Positions 8,715-16,733 of a stretch of DNA of 36,325 nucleotides are shown here, in pieces (the first letter of the stretch is position 1; each line of letters starts with the position of its first letter). Position numbers and translations under genes: made by a program. This DNA comes from Syntrophales bacterium (lineage in GTDB: Bacteria > Desulfobacterota > Syntrophia > Syntrophales > UBA5619), in assembly GCA_023229765.1 (NCBI GenBank), contig JALNYO010000037.1, forward strand, positions 1 through 36,325, in the 5' to 3' direction. Under the pieces are notes generated by a model. It saw only the letters and a program-made list of their open reading frames with translations, made no database searches and was not told the origin of the DNA.

Positions 8715-8749
8715 AAAAAATGAGGGAGGGGGAAATCTTCCCCTCCCTC
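8715..8749 (-). terminator. Rho-independent terminator after dctP
   Basis: On the minus strand, 15 bases after the dctP stop, GAGGGAGGGG (8749-8740) pairs with CCCCTCCCTC (8731-8722), followed by ATTTTTT. This is a strong intrinsic terminator. As it lies between the binding-protein gene and the permease genes, it probably acts as a partial stop that yields more DctP than DctQM. Confidence 0.75.
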
Positions 8750-8763
8750 TCCCAAGACGGAAA

Positions 8764-9927
8764 TCAGATAACCAGTTTCTTGCCCTTGCTGTCAACCATA
8801 TCCTTTTCGTTGTAGTACGCGATCTTCTCGGACTTCATGTACTCCCACTGGGACTTGAAGGCCTTCATCGCCAGCGGATCCTTTTTGGCCCACTTCACCC
8901 ACAGTTCGGGGGCAAACTTTTTGAATTTTTCGATATCGCTTTCCTTCAGATGGATGACTTCGACACCCTTGGCCTTGTACTTGGGAATCGCCTCGAGGTC
9001 GGCCTTCTGGATCGCCGTGTAGTGATCCCAGGAGTGCCACTTCACCGCCATCTCCAGCAGCTCCTGGAGGTGCTTGGGGATCTTCTTCCAGGAGTTCATG
9101 TTGATGTTGATGCTCATTAAGTCAACGGGCTGGTGGAGGCACGGCGTCGAGGGGGGGCCCATGATGATGTACTTGGCGATTTCGGCAAACCCGAGGTTGT
9201 AGTTGATCGCCCAGCCGACGAAGTCGGAGGCGTCGATAACTCCCTTTTCCAGTGCGGGATAGACCTCGCCGCCCGGGAGCAGTACCGTGGAGACGCCGGC
9301 CGCCCGGTAAATGTCGGCGATGATCCCACCCGGATACCGGATTTTCTTCCCTTTAAAATCTTCAAAAGAACGGATCGGCACCTTGGAGTGGATCAGGTTG
9401 TCGTCATGCTGGATCGGCCCGATGTAATGCATGTTATGGGCGCCGTAGGCCTGACGGGCGATTTCCCTGCCTCCCAGAGCATCGTACCAGGTATCCCACT
9501 GGTCGGGACGATCCAGGGCGAAGGGGTAGGAGGAGAGGAAGGTGGCCACCGGGATCTTGCCGGGCCAGTAAACGTCGAAGCAGTGCATCGAGTCGAACAC
9601 ACCGGATTTAACCGCATCGAACATCTCGAAGGTTCCGACGAGGGCGCCAGCGGGCAGACATTCGATCAGCAGCTTGCCCTCCGTAACCGCGGCAACCTTC
9701 TTGCCGAAATCCTGAAATTTCACGTACCCCACGGTGCCCGCATCCCATGCTGTCTGCATCTTCAGTTTTATCGGCGCCGCAGCGGAAAGACGCATTACGC
9801 CCGGAAATCCCATAACGCCTGCAGCGCCTCCGGCCACAACGGCCGCCGTCTTCAAAAAGTTACGACGAGATTCCTTACCCGCGCCCTTTGCCTGTTCCGC
9901 TTTCTTCTCTTTTTTGACTTCGCTCAT
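8764..9927 (-). CDS. dctP: TRAP transporter substrate-binding protein (DctP/TakP-like), Tat-exported
   Basis: Periplasmic solute receptor of the TRAP system. ATG at 9927 is chosen because a perfect AAGGAGGAG lies four bases upstream; a further in-frame ATG ten codons earlier has no such site. Residues 20-26 read SRRNFLK, a twin-arginine signal followed by a hydrophobic AAVVAGGAAGVMGF stretch and an SAAA cleavage region near residue 50. Export is therefore folded, via Tat. The mature part (MQTAWDAGTVGYVKFQDF, FALDRPDQWDTWYDALGG, KKIRYPGG) resembles the monocarboxylate/2-oxoacid-binding branch of DctP proteins, such as TakP. That resemblance, with the adjacent glycolate enzymes, supports glycolate, lactate or pyruvate as ligand; the ligand is inferred. 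Confidence 0.9.
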   Translation of the reverse strand: MSEVKKEKKAEQAKGAGKESRRNFLKTAAVVAGGAAGVMGFPGVMRLSAAAPIKLKMQTAWDAGTVGYVKFQDFGKKVAAVTEGKLLIECLPAGALVGTFEMFDAVKSGVFDSMHCFDVYWPGKIPVATFLSSYPFALDRPDQWDTWYDALGGREIARQAYGAHNMHYIGPIQHDDNLIHSKVPIRSFEDFKGKKIRYPGGIIADIYRAAGVSTVLLPGGEVYPALEKGVIDASDFVGWAINYNLGFAEIAKYIIMGPPSTPCLHQPVDLMSININMNSWKKIPKHLQELLEMAVKWHSWDHYTAIQKADLEAIPKYKAKGVEVIHLKESDIEKFKKFAPELWVKWAKKDPLAMKAFKSQWEYMKSEKIAYYNEKDMVDSKGKKLVI

Positions 9928-9962
9928 AATTCTCCTCCTTCTTTTGTTATGCTGCAATTCCC

Positions 9963-9982
9963 TTCCGGGATGAAACCCGGAA
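9963..9982 (-). promoter_or_regulatory. 5' leader hairpin upstream of dctP
   Basis: TTCCGGG (9963-9969) and CCCGGAA (9976-9982) form a 7-bp stem with a 6-base loop. It lies in the 193-bp gap between glcF and dctP, about 35 bases ahead of the start codon. It could stabilise or regulate the dctP message. Further upstream on the minus strand a TTGACG hexamer occurs with only a poor -10 match, so the promoter is not firmly placed. Confidence 0.4.
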
Positions 9983-10101
9983 CTCCCTGTACATCACTGC
10001 ATTTTGAAGTTTAAAAGTAGGTTAACCGTTCGTTCCGCGTTCCGCTTACTACTATCAGTCACGAGCTACGTCAAGCCTTCGATTGACCGGACGTTAAAAA
10101 T

Positions 10102-10115
10102 AAATGACCTCATTT
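10102..10115 (-). terminator. Weak hairpin after glcF
   Basis: AAATGA-CC-TCATTT forms a small palindrome 5 bases past the glcF stop, followed on the minus strand by ATTTTTAA. It could terminate the glcDEF transcript, but the stem is short and AT-rich, so read-through into dctP is plausible. Confidence 0.35.
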
Positions 10116-10120
10116 AAAAA

Positions 10121-11404
10121 TCATTGCAGAGCCTTCTGCAAGAGCTGCACCGTATGGACCACCTTGATCGCCGGATCGAGATGGTTGGAAATGGTCAGGC
10201 TGCACCCCGGACAGCCGGTCGCGCAAAACTGCGCCTTGGTCGCCTCGATGTTGTCCGTCTTGCGCTTCGTGATCTTCGCCGAAATCTCCGGATAGTCGAT
10301 CTGAAAAGAGCCGCCTCCGCCACAACAGTCAATCGCGCCGTTCATTTCCACGAATTCCACGCCCGGGATCGACTTCAGCAGATTCCGCGGCTGCGCAATC
10401 ACCTTCTGTCCTTTCGCCAGATGGCAGGGATCGTGATAGGTAACCCTGATCTTCTCGCCGGCCGGCTTCATCGCCGGGAGCCATTCCTTGTGGGAATCGA
10501 TGAACAAGCTGACGTCCTGAACCTTTGCCGAAAGCAGCGCTGCGGCCTTCAGCTCCTGGTCAGTCACGTCCTCGCCCAGATCCTGCAGCTCCTTCAAAAT
10601 AGGATAGTACTCGTTTTTCAGCGATGCGCTGCAGGTAGCGCAGTCGATGATGACCGCATCGACATCCTCCCGCGCGAAGAGGCGCAGATTTTCCCGGATT
10701 ACCTCGATTGAGGCCTTCCGCTCTCCCGAAAAGAATACCGGCAGTCCACAGCACCCCTGGTCGCTCGGGATGATCACCTCTACGCCCATCTTGCTAAGGA
10801 CATCGACCACCGCCAGGCCGACGTCGCCGTAGAGGTATTTGGTGGCGCAGCCGTGGAAATAAAGCACCCGGGCATTGGTCTTCCCCTGCTTGGACTGAAC
10901 CACCTCCGGGACCATCTCGTTGAAGGGCTTTTCGTTCAGTTGCGGAACCCGCTCGACGGAAAGGGCGCCGGCGCTTAGCTTCGACTCAATCCATGCTCCC
11001 CCGAAATTGCGCCGCGCCCACTCCCCGAATGTAACAGAGGCCGACATTAACCAGCGGCTGGAAAGAACCCTGAACATGGACCGTTTGCGCCAGTCGGCGC
11101 CGTATTTCTGCAGTGCGCGCCAGCGAACCCCCGAAAAAAGGCTCACCTGATTGACGCCGCTTGGGCAATTGGCGACGCAGGAACCGCACAGCAGGCAGGT
11201 TGACAAAAACGTCTTCTTAACCTCCTCCGTCAGGCTCAGATCGTTTTCCAGCATTTTCTTTGTAATCTGCACCTTGCCGCGGGGACTGGCATGTTCCATG
11301 CAGATTTCCCGATAAACAGGACAGTGGGCCGAGCATAACCCACACTTTATGCAATGATAGACGTTCTCCGCCGTATCGTTGCCGAGCAATGCCTTATGTT
11401 CCAT
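10121..11404 (-). CDS. glcF: Glycolate dehydrogenase, iron-sulfur subunit (GlcF-like)
   Basis: Electron-transfer subunit that takes electrons from the flavoproteins encoded just upstream and passes them to the membrane quinone pool. Two [4Fe-4S] ferredoxin motifs are clear: CIKCGLCSAHCP from C18 and CLLCGSCVANCP about 50 residues later. Two cysteine-rich CCG domains follow (FHGCATKYLYGD ... GCCGLPVFFSGE and YHDPCHLAKGQ ... DCCGGGGSF ... ATGCPGC). These are the signatures of GlcF, LldE and HdrD-type proteins. The 427-residue length suits GlcF. It begins 30 bp after glcE. D-lactate instead of glycolate cannot be excluded from sequence alone. Confidence 0.88.
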   Translation of the reverse strand: MEHKALLGNDTAENVYHCIKCGLCSAHCPVYREICMEHASPRGKVQITKKMLENDLSLTEEVKKTFLSTCLLCGSCVANCPSGVNQVSLFSGVRWRALQKYGADWRKRSMFRVLSSRWLMSASVTFGEWARRNFGGAWIESKLSAGALSVERVPQLNEKPFNEMVPEVVQSKQGKTNARVLYFHGCATKYLYGDVGLAVVDVLSKMGVEVIIPSDQGCCGLPVFFSGERKASIEVIRENLRLFAREDVDAVIIDCATCSASLKNEYYPILKELQDLGEDVTDQELKAAALLSAKVQDVSLFIDSHKEWLPAMKPAGEKIRVTYHDPCHLAKGQKVIAQPRNLLKSIPGVEFVEMNGAIDCCGGGGSFQIDYPEISAKITKRKTDNIEATKAQFCATGCPGCSLTISNHLDPAIKVVHTVQLLQKALQ

Positions 11405-11434
11405 AATAAGCGTTTACCTCTCTTTCCTGCTTTT

Positions 11435-12799
11435 TCATATTCCGCCGACATACCGGCCCGGGTTGATGATGCCGGTCGGGTCGAATTTCTCCTTGAGTCC
11501 CCTTGCCAGGCCGACATCAGCGCCAATCTTTCCCCAGACGGAGACATTTTCCTTAATAAAGCGCGGAGCTTTTTCCACAACGAGATTCCCGTCGTTTTTC
11601 ACCGCCGCCTCGGTCATCTCCTCGATTAGCGTAACGATCGCCTCCTTTTTCGCCCCCGCATCCCGGCCGGTCAGAATCGCCGTGGTAAGGATTCCGCTTC
11701 CGGCATGGCACGCCAGGGCGCATTCGAACCCCGCTTTTTGCGCAACCTTTTCCGCGGCTGCCATCATTTCCGTCCCTCGGGAAATGACAAAATTCGACTT
11801 GAGCACAACCAGGTCGGGATGGTTCTTCGTCAATTCATCCGTAAAATCACCATACGCAATCCAGAAATCCCGATGCCCGTCACCTTTGAGGGAGATCGTT
11901 CCCTGCGCCCCTGCCTTGAGGCCCATTTCCGTCATATCGGCGATTTGCCGCTCCACCGCCTCGACGATCCCTTCGAGCCCGACAGCGATGATGTAATCGC
12001 CAGAAAGCGGAATCATCTTCCGGCACGCGGCGACTGTTGCGGGGGTCATGAGTTCCAGCGCCGCTGGGTAGTAGAACGACGGGAACACCTTGTGGAAAAA
12101 CGCATCGGCATCCTTCAGGCTTGCAAAAGCAAGAAAAAGGGTTGCCGCCGACTCCGGCTTCAAATAAATCCGGAAGGTCGTCCGGCAGATCAACCCCAGC
12201 GATCCCAGGGAACCGATCATCAGCTTGGTCAGGTCGTAACTGGCGACGTTTTTCATCACCTTGCCGCCGGCATGGACAATATCCCCGTTGGCGAGCACCG
12301 CAGTATTGCCCAGGATGATGTCGCGCAATCCCCCGTAGAGAAGCCGCCTGGGCCCGTTGGAGTTAGTTGCGACAACCCCACCGATCGTCGCCCCCTGGGA
12401 ATGGGGCGGATCAAGCGGCAAGAAATAGCCCTCTCCTTCCGCACTCAATTTTGCCTGCACCTCTGACACTTTAGCACCGCACTCCACTTCGATGGTAAGA
12501 TTGGCAATATCGTAATCAGCGTAGCCGCTCAGTCTCTTTGTTAAGAGGAGCACATCGGCCCTTTTCGGAATGCCGCCCAGCGACATCTTCGTGCCGCCTC
12601 CCGTGGGAAGCACTGCCAGACCAAGCCCGTGGGCGGCGGCCATGACCTTTGATGCTTCAGCAATTGTTCCGGGAGAAACGATCAACCCGGGGGCAACGCC
12701 ATCCACCGCCAGGGCCTTCAGTTTGTCCTGATCGGCGGCAACATTGGCGTCTCCGACAATCTCACGGAAAACATCAACATGATTATCAGTTCTCGGCAT
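11435..12799 (-). CDS. glcE: FAD-linked oxidase subunit (GlcE/GlcD-like)
   Basis: Second flavoprotein of the glycolate dehydrogenase, with an FAD_binding_4 (PCMH) N-terminal half. It shows VLPTGGGTKMSLGG and PPHSQGATIGGVVATNSNGPRR, and ends with the family's FDPTGIINPGRYVGG tail. At 454 residues it is longer than E. coli GlcE and carries the complete FAD-oxidase C-terminal domain, so it resembles a second GlcD. ATG at 12799 is chosen because AAGGAG lies seven bases upstream; a longer in-frame start at 12829 overlaps glcD more and has no such site. The chosen start overlaps the glcD stop by 14 bases, so the pair is translationally coupled. The symbol is by position and domain. Confidence 0.82.
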   Translation of the reverse strand: MPRTDNHVDVFREIVGDANVAADQDKLKALAVDGVAPGLIVSPGTIAEASKVMAAAHGLGLAVLPTGGGTKMSLGGIPKRADVLLLTKRLSGYADYDIANLTIEVECGAKVSEVQAKLSAEGEGYFLPLDPPHSQGATIGGVVATNSNGPRRLLYGGLRDIILGNTAVLANGDIVHAGGKVMKNVASYDLTKLMIGSLGSLGLICRTTFRIYLKPESAATLFLAFASLKDADAFFHKVFPSFYYPAALELMTPATVAACRKMIPLSGDYIIAVGLEGIVEAVERQIADMTEMGLKAGAQGTISLKGDGHRDFWIAYGDFTDELTKNHPDLVVLKSNFVISRGTEMMAAAEKVAQKAGFECALACHAGSGILTTAILTGRDAGAKKEAIVTLIEEMTEAAVKNDGNLVVEKAPRFIKENVSVWGKIGADVGLARGLKEKFDPTGIINPGRYVGGI

Positions 12800-14207
12800 A
12801 TGCAATCTCCTTTGCTCCGCAGGCTTCACTTGCCATCAGATTCAGCTTGCCGGGGTTCAGGATGCCTTCAGGATCAAAGGTCATCTTGACATTCTCCAAC
12901 GCGGCGAGATCCTCGGAACAGAACTGAAGATTCAGGGCCGCCAGTTTTTCCACCCCGACGCCATGCTCGCCGGTAATCGTTCCCCCCATTTCGACGCATA
13001 ACTGCATGATCTCAAAGGCAGCTTTGTGCACCCGGGCCAGTTCATCCTTGTCCCTTTCATCAAACAGGATAAGCGGATGCAGATTACCGTCGCCGGCATG
13101 GAACACATTGGCTATCTGGACATCGTACTTTTTGCCAATCTCGCCGACGCGCCGGAGCGTTTCGGGAAGTTTTGTCCGGGGAACAGTGCCGTCGTTGACA
13201 AGATAGTTCGGCCGCAGCCGGCCCGTAGCGCCGAAGGCCCCCTTGCGCGCCATCCAGAGCTGATCGCGCTCCGCGTTGGTTTTCGCCAGCTTCACATCGC
13301 GGACATTATTGGCCTTGCAAATAGCGACGACCTGTTCAGCAAGCCTGCCCAACCCATCCTGCAAACCGTCGAGCTCGATCAGCAACATCGCCGCCGCATC
13401 AATCGGCAGTCCTATCTTGTAGAAGGACTCGACGGCGTTTATAGCCACATTATCCATCATCTCCAGCGTCGCCGGCACCATTCCCGCCTTGACGATCCCG
13501 GACACCGTATTGGCGCCGTCTTCAACGGTATTGAAAATAGCGAGCAGCGTTTTTACCGCTTCGTTTTTCGGCATGATGCGCAGAATGATTTTGGTTGCAA
13601 TCGCCAGCGTGCCCTCGGAGCCCGTTATCAGACCGATCAGATCGAACCCGGGATTGTCGAGTGCTTTTCCGCCGAGCTTGATTATCTGGCCATCGGCCAG
13701 CACCACCTCGGCGCCAAGCACGTGGTTGCTGGTAACGCCGTATTTGAAACAGAGCGGCCCGCCGGAATTTTCCGCCAGATTGCCACCGATTGTCGTAGCC
13801 TTTTCACTCGCCGGATCCGGCTGATAGAGATAACCGAGTTTCGCCACCGCGTTTTTGATATCAAGCGTAATTGCCCCCGGTTCAACAACAACCCGCTGAT
13901 TTTCGAGATCAATTTCCAGTATCCGGTTCATCCTGGTCATCAGCATCACGATGCCGCCCTTGCTCGGAACCGGACCACCGCTAAGCGACGTGCCGGAACC
14001 GCGGGCAATCAGCAGAATTTCATTTTGATGGGCAAACTGCGCAACCTGGGAAACCTCTGCCGCCGACTCCGGAATAACTACAAAGTCGGGCTTCCCCTTG
14101 ATCAGGGAGGCATCATAGCCGTATATCTGCAGCTCCATTTCCGATGTCAGCACATCGTCTTTTCCGACTATTTTTTCCAGTTCGGTAATAATTTTTTCTT
14201 TTTCCAT
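12786..14207 (-). CDS. glcD: Glycolate dehydrogenase FAD subunit (GlcD-like)
   Basis: Catalytic flavoprotein that oxidises glycolate (or D-lactate) to the 2-oxoacid. It has 473 residues with the VAO/PCMH FAD fold: ARGSGTSLSGGPVPSKGGIV, EPGAITLDIKNAV, and ASEKATTIGGNLAENSGGP. The C-terminal catalytic part has NVFHAGDGNLHPL and TGEHGVGVEK, the conserved metal/substrate histidine region of GlcD, followed by FDPEGILNPGKL. It is preceded by GAGGGA five bases before the ATG. It is the first gene of glcD-glcE-glcF. The ligase/lyase operon ends in a terminator upstream, so glcDEF likely has its own promoter, now close to the MITE-like insertion at 14267-14397. Confidence 0.9.
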   Translation of the reverse strand: MEKEKIITELEKIVGKDDVLTSEMELQIYGYDASLIKGKPDFVVIPESAAEVSQVAQFAHQNEILLIARGSGTSLSGGPVPSKGGIVMLMTRMNRILEIDLENQRVVVEPGAITLDIKNAVAKLGYLYQPDPASEKATTIGGNLAENSGGPLCFKYGVTSNHVLGAEVVLADGQIIKLGGKALDNPGFDLIGLITGSEGTLAIATKIILRIMPKNEAVKTLLAIFNTVEDGANTVSGIVKAGMVPATLEMMDNVAINAVESFYKIGLPIDAAAMLLIELDGLQDGLGRLAEQVVAICKANNVRDVKLAKTNAERDQLWMARKGAFGATGRLRPNYLVNDGTVPRTKLPETLRRVGEIGKKYDVQIANVFHAGDGNLHPLILFDERDKDELARVHKAAFEIMQLCVEMGGTITGEHGVGVEKLAALNLQFCSEDLAALENVKMTFDPEGILNPGKLNLMASEACGAKEIAYAEN

Positions 14208-14266
14208 GACGATCCCTCACAAGCCCACTTCAGACAGGCGATCCCTGAAACCCGAATCCGCTGTGC

Positions 14267-14397
14267 GAGAGCTTTGAAAATCTATACCCTTTTGTCATTC
14301 CCGCGCAGGCGGGAATCTATAAGTTCCCGAAAAGACCAGATTCCCGTTTTCACGGGAATGACAATTAACAACATTTCGGGAGAAATTCAAAGCTCTC
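14267..14397. mobile_element. MITE-like repeat, copy 2 (131 bp, upstream of glcD)
   Basis: The terminal inverted repeats are perfect over 12 bp: GAGAGCTTTGAA (14267-14278) and TTCAAAGCTCTC (14386-14397). They are flanked by the 5-bp duplication TGTGC at 14262-14266 and 14398-14402. Internal hairpins are ATTCCCGC-GCAG-GCGGGAAT (14297-14316) and ATTCCCGT-TTTC-ACGGGAAT (14340-14359). The architecture and much of the sequence match the copy at 8553-8684. It lies about 60 bp upstream of the glcD start, where it could alter that gene's promoter or leader. Confidence 0.88.
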
Positions 14398-14444
14398 TGT
14401 GCAGCAATCAGCGACATATGAACATAAATTCCCAGATTAAATCT

Positions 14445-14487
14445 AAAAAAGGCGAAGCAATCAGTGAAAACAGAAGATCGCTTCGCC
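14445..14487 (-). terminator. Rho-independent terminator of the ligase/lyase operon
   Basis: On the minus strand GGCGAAGC (14487-14480) pairs with GCTTCGCC (14458-14451) across a 21-base loop, followed at once by six T residues. It sits about 100 bp beyond the lyase stop and ends the four-gene operon before glcD. Confidence 0.72.
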
Positions 14488-14589
14488 CTTTATTACTACG
14501 CGGCCCTACCCCACTGGTTAAAGCGGGAATACAGCCTTATGCCTGATTTTTTAAGGATAGCCGCAAAAATCACTCTTATGCCCTCATTG

Positions 14590-15483
14590 TTACTTCTTAC
14601 GCATTGCTTCCAGCTCGGAAATCTCTTTCATCGTCGCCAGGATCTGCCGGGCATTATCATAAACCGGCGTATCGACCATCTTGCCGTTGAAGGAAACAGC
14701 GGCGGCGCCCTTGGCAAGGCCCTCTTCCTCGAACACCTTCACAACGCCGGTTGCCCAGACGACATCATCAGCGGAAGGCATGTAAAGCTTGTGGGAAGGC
14801 TCAATCTGGCTGGGATGGATCAGCATTCTTCCTTCATAACCCATCTGCCGGCCTTCGAGAACGCTCTTTTCAAACGCCTCCATATTCTTGAAATCGACAA
14901 ACGGGCAGTCAATCGCAACACAACCGGCGGCGCGGGCGGCAACGGCGGTAAAATAACGGCCATAAAGCTGCTCTGTGCCCTCGGATGTGAGTTTTACCCG
15001 CATATCCTTCGTATAATCCACCGCCCCGAAGATCAGAGAGTTAACCCGTTTGCTGGCAACAGCGGAGTGGTAGGCATGGATCATCCCCTTGGCCGTCTCG
15101 ATCAAAAGCTGAATCGCGACGGTTCCAACCGGAATGCCGCGGCGTCTTTCGAGCTCCTCAAGTTTCCAGTCTAAACGCTTCACGTTGTCCGGCTCCCCTG
15201 TCTTCGCCAGGCAGACGCCGGCAAGCCCCTCATGAACAACCGCTTCGAGATCGTCGTTGGTCATCAGGGTTTCCCAGTTGTTGATCCGGACATACACCTT
15301 GGAGCCGCCGGTTCCGGCAAATTTCAGATTCTCTTTGACCACCTCGCGCGCCCGCACCTTTTCGGCGGGGGGAACGGAATCCTCCAGATCGAGGGTAACA
15401 ATGTCCGCGCCCGTCTCCGGCGCCTTGCCTACCATCTTTTCGTTGTTGCCGGGGATATAAAATACCGATCTCATTACTGTCAT
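14590..15483 (-). CDS. HpcH/HpaI-CitE family lyase, probable malyl-CoA lyase
   Basis: CitE-like TIM-barrel enzyme of 297 residues. It has FYIPGNNEKMVGK at the start, the LDLEDSV metal-site loop (31-37), a substrate-binding Arg in YVRINN, QLLIETAKGM with its metal-binding Glu, and FGAVDYTKDM. These fit the malyl-CoA/citryl-CoA/citramalyl-CoA lyase group, which reversibly joins or splits acetyl-CoA and glyoxylate. A strong AAAGGAG precedes the ATG. It is the last gene of the CoA-ligase operon and stands next to glycolate dehydrogenase. This favours malyl-CoA as substrate, with glyoxylate condensing with acetyl-CoA. A citramalyl-CoA or beta-methylmalyl-CoA role remains possible. Confidence 0.82.
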   Translation of the reverse strand: MTVMRSVFYIPGNNEKMVGKAPETGADIVTLDLEDSVPPAEKVRAREVVKENLKFAGTGGSKVYVRINNWETLMTNDDLEAVVHEGLAGVCLAKTGEPDNVKRLDWKLEELERRRGIPVGTVAIQLLIETAKGMIHAYHSAVASKRVNSLIFGAVDYTKDMRVKLTSEGTEQLYGRYFTAVAARAAGCVAIDCPFVDFKNMEAFEKSVLEGRQMGYEGRMLIHPSQIEPSHKLYMPSADDVVWATGVVKVFEEEGLAKGAAAVSFNGKMVDTPVYDNARQILATMKEISELEAMRKK

Positions 15484-15512
15484 AATAATTGCTCCTTTCG
15501 TTTATAAGTTGT

Positions 15513-16421
15513 TTATCTCAGTTTTCCCTGTTGCTTGAGTTCTTTGAGCCGCTGGGGAATTTCATTGGGGTTATCCACAACGATAATTCCCGCTTCTTTA
15601 AGTCTGGTAATCTTGTCCTGGGTGGAACCGCTTCCCCGCTCGACGATCGCGCTGGCGTGGGAAAATTTCATCCCGGCGGGCGCCCAGGCCCCGGAAACGT
15701 AAATAATAATCGGTTTGGTGAACTTTCCGGAACGGACCAGCTCCGCCGCTTCCTCTTCGTGATGGCCCCCCATCTCCCCGAAGATCGCCATCGCATCCGT
15801 GTCCGGGTCCTCCTGGAAAAGTGGCAGCACATCGGCAAACGACATCCCGGTCACCGGTTCCGTGCCGACATGGATGACGGTGCTGACGCCGAATCCTGCC
15901 TGGTGGATTACATAGGGAAGCGTTCCCGATTGCCCGCCGCTCCGGGAGATGACGCCTACGTGGCCGGGAACGAAATGCTGCGTCGCAAATTCGACAGATC
16001 CCCCCAGCCAGCCCAGGGCGCCAACCCCAGGAGAATTTACCCCGATCGAGCCGGGGCCAAGGAGCATCGCCCCTTTTTGCTTCCCATAGGCGACCATCTC
16101 GAGGATATCGTACAGCGGCACGCGCTCCACCGGCATGACGATCCACTTGATATCCGAATCGAGGGCCTCGAAGACGGCATCCTTCAAACCCGTCCCCGGA
16201 ATAAAGGTGACCGATACATCGAAAAGGCCATGATTTTTGACCGCATCCTTCACCGTATTGTAAACGGGGATTCCATCAACTTCCTCGCCGCCGCGACCGG
16301 GGGTAACGCCGGCAACGACGTTCGTCCCCATATTCTTCATGAATCGGGCGCGCATCGACCCTTCCCGGCCGGTGATCCCCTGAACTACCACCTTTGTTGT
16401 TTTTGTAAGCAGGATAGCCAT
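15513..16421 (-). CDS. ADP-forming CoA ligase alpha subunit (SucD/MtkB-like)
   Basis: Alpha subunit of a succinyl-CoA-synthetase-family ligase, 302 residues. The CoA-binding Rossmann domain begins VVVQGITGREG, and GPGSIGVNSPG and ISRSGGQSGTLPY are typical. The phosphohistidine loop is FSHASAI with the candidate catalytic His at residue 255. GEMGGHHEEEAAE replaces the usual GEIGG-type loop with two extra histidines. AGGAAGG precedes the start. Next to a malyl-CoA lyase and glycolate dehydrogenase it is best read as a malyl-CoA synthetase (malate-CoA ligase) working towards ATP formation. A plain succinyl-CoA synthetase is the main alternative, but no TCA-cycle neighbours are present. Confidence 0.87.
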   Translation of the reverse strand: MAILLTKTTKVVVQGITGREGSMRARFMKNMGTNVVAGVTPGRGGEEVDGIPVYNTVKDAVKNHGLFDVSVTFIPGTGLKDAVFEALDSDIKWIVMPVERVPLYDILEMVAYGKQKGAMLLGPGSIGVNSPGVGALGWLGGSVEFATQHFVPGHVGVISRSGGQSGTLPYVIHQAGFGVSTVIHVGTEPVTGMSFADVLPLFQEDPDTDAMAIFGEMGGHHEEEAAELVRSGKFTKPIIIYVSGAWAPAGMKFSHASAIVERGSGSTQDKITRLKEAGIIVVDNPNEIPQRLKELKQQGKLR

Positions 16422-16442
16422 ATTTTCACCACCTTCCTGGAT

Positions 16443-16721
16443 TTAAGATATTCCCATCTTGAGCCGGTACTCTTCCAACCCCGGCGTCGGCGCCTCGATA
16501 GTTAAAGCACCGTTACCCCTGACTCTGCACTCATATTCACAAGCCAAACACTCCGTTCCCAGACGCAGGGCGTCGCCCTTGACAGACGGAATTCCGGCGT
16601 CCGTCAGAACCAGAATTCCCCGCGCATAGGTTTTGCATGCCGCGATACACGCCTTCGTCGCGCAATCCCGACACTTGACTTCATCAATAATGATTTTTAT
16701 TGTTTTTTCCTGAAATTCCAT
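16443..16721 (-). CDS. Small Cys-rich (ferredoxin-like) protein within the CoA-ligase operon
   Basis: A 92-residue protein with seven cysteines in two clusters: C17-x2-C20-x4-C25-x3-C29, and C58-x2-C61-x3-C65. The spacing is ferredoxin-like but irregular, and the second cluster has only three cysteines, so the number and type of clusters cannot be told. It has a good AAAGGAGG site. It is placed exactly between the beta (12 bp upstream) and alpha (21 bp downstream) subunit genes of the CoA ligase. That position suggests a third subunit, an assembly factor, or a redox link. I do not know a named family for it. Confidence 0.7.
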   Translation of the reverse strand: MEFQEKTIKIIIDEVKCRDCATKACIAACKTYARGILVLTDAGIPSVKGDALRLGTECLACEYECRVRGNGALTIEAPTPGLEEYRLKMGIS

Positions 16722-16733
16722 GGGCGGCCTCCT

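Noticed and set aside
13026..14546. Long plus-strand open frame (506 codons) across glcD
   Set aside because: It is antisense to glcD, whose motifs are unmistakable. The plus-strand translation is rich in His, Arg and Asn and has no family motif, and the frame crosses the MITE-like repeat.
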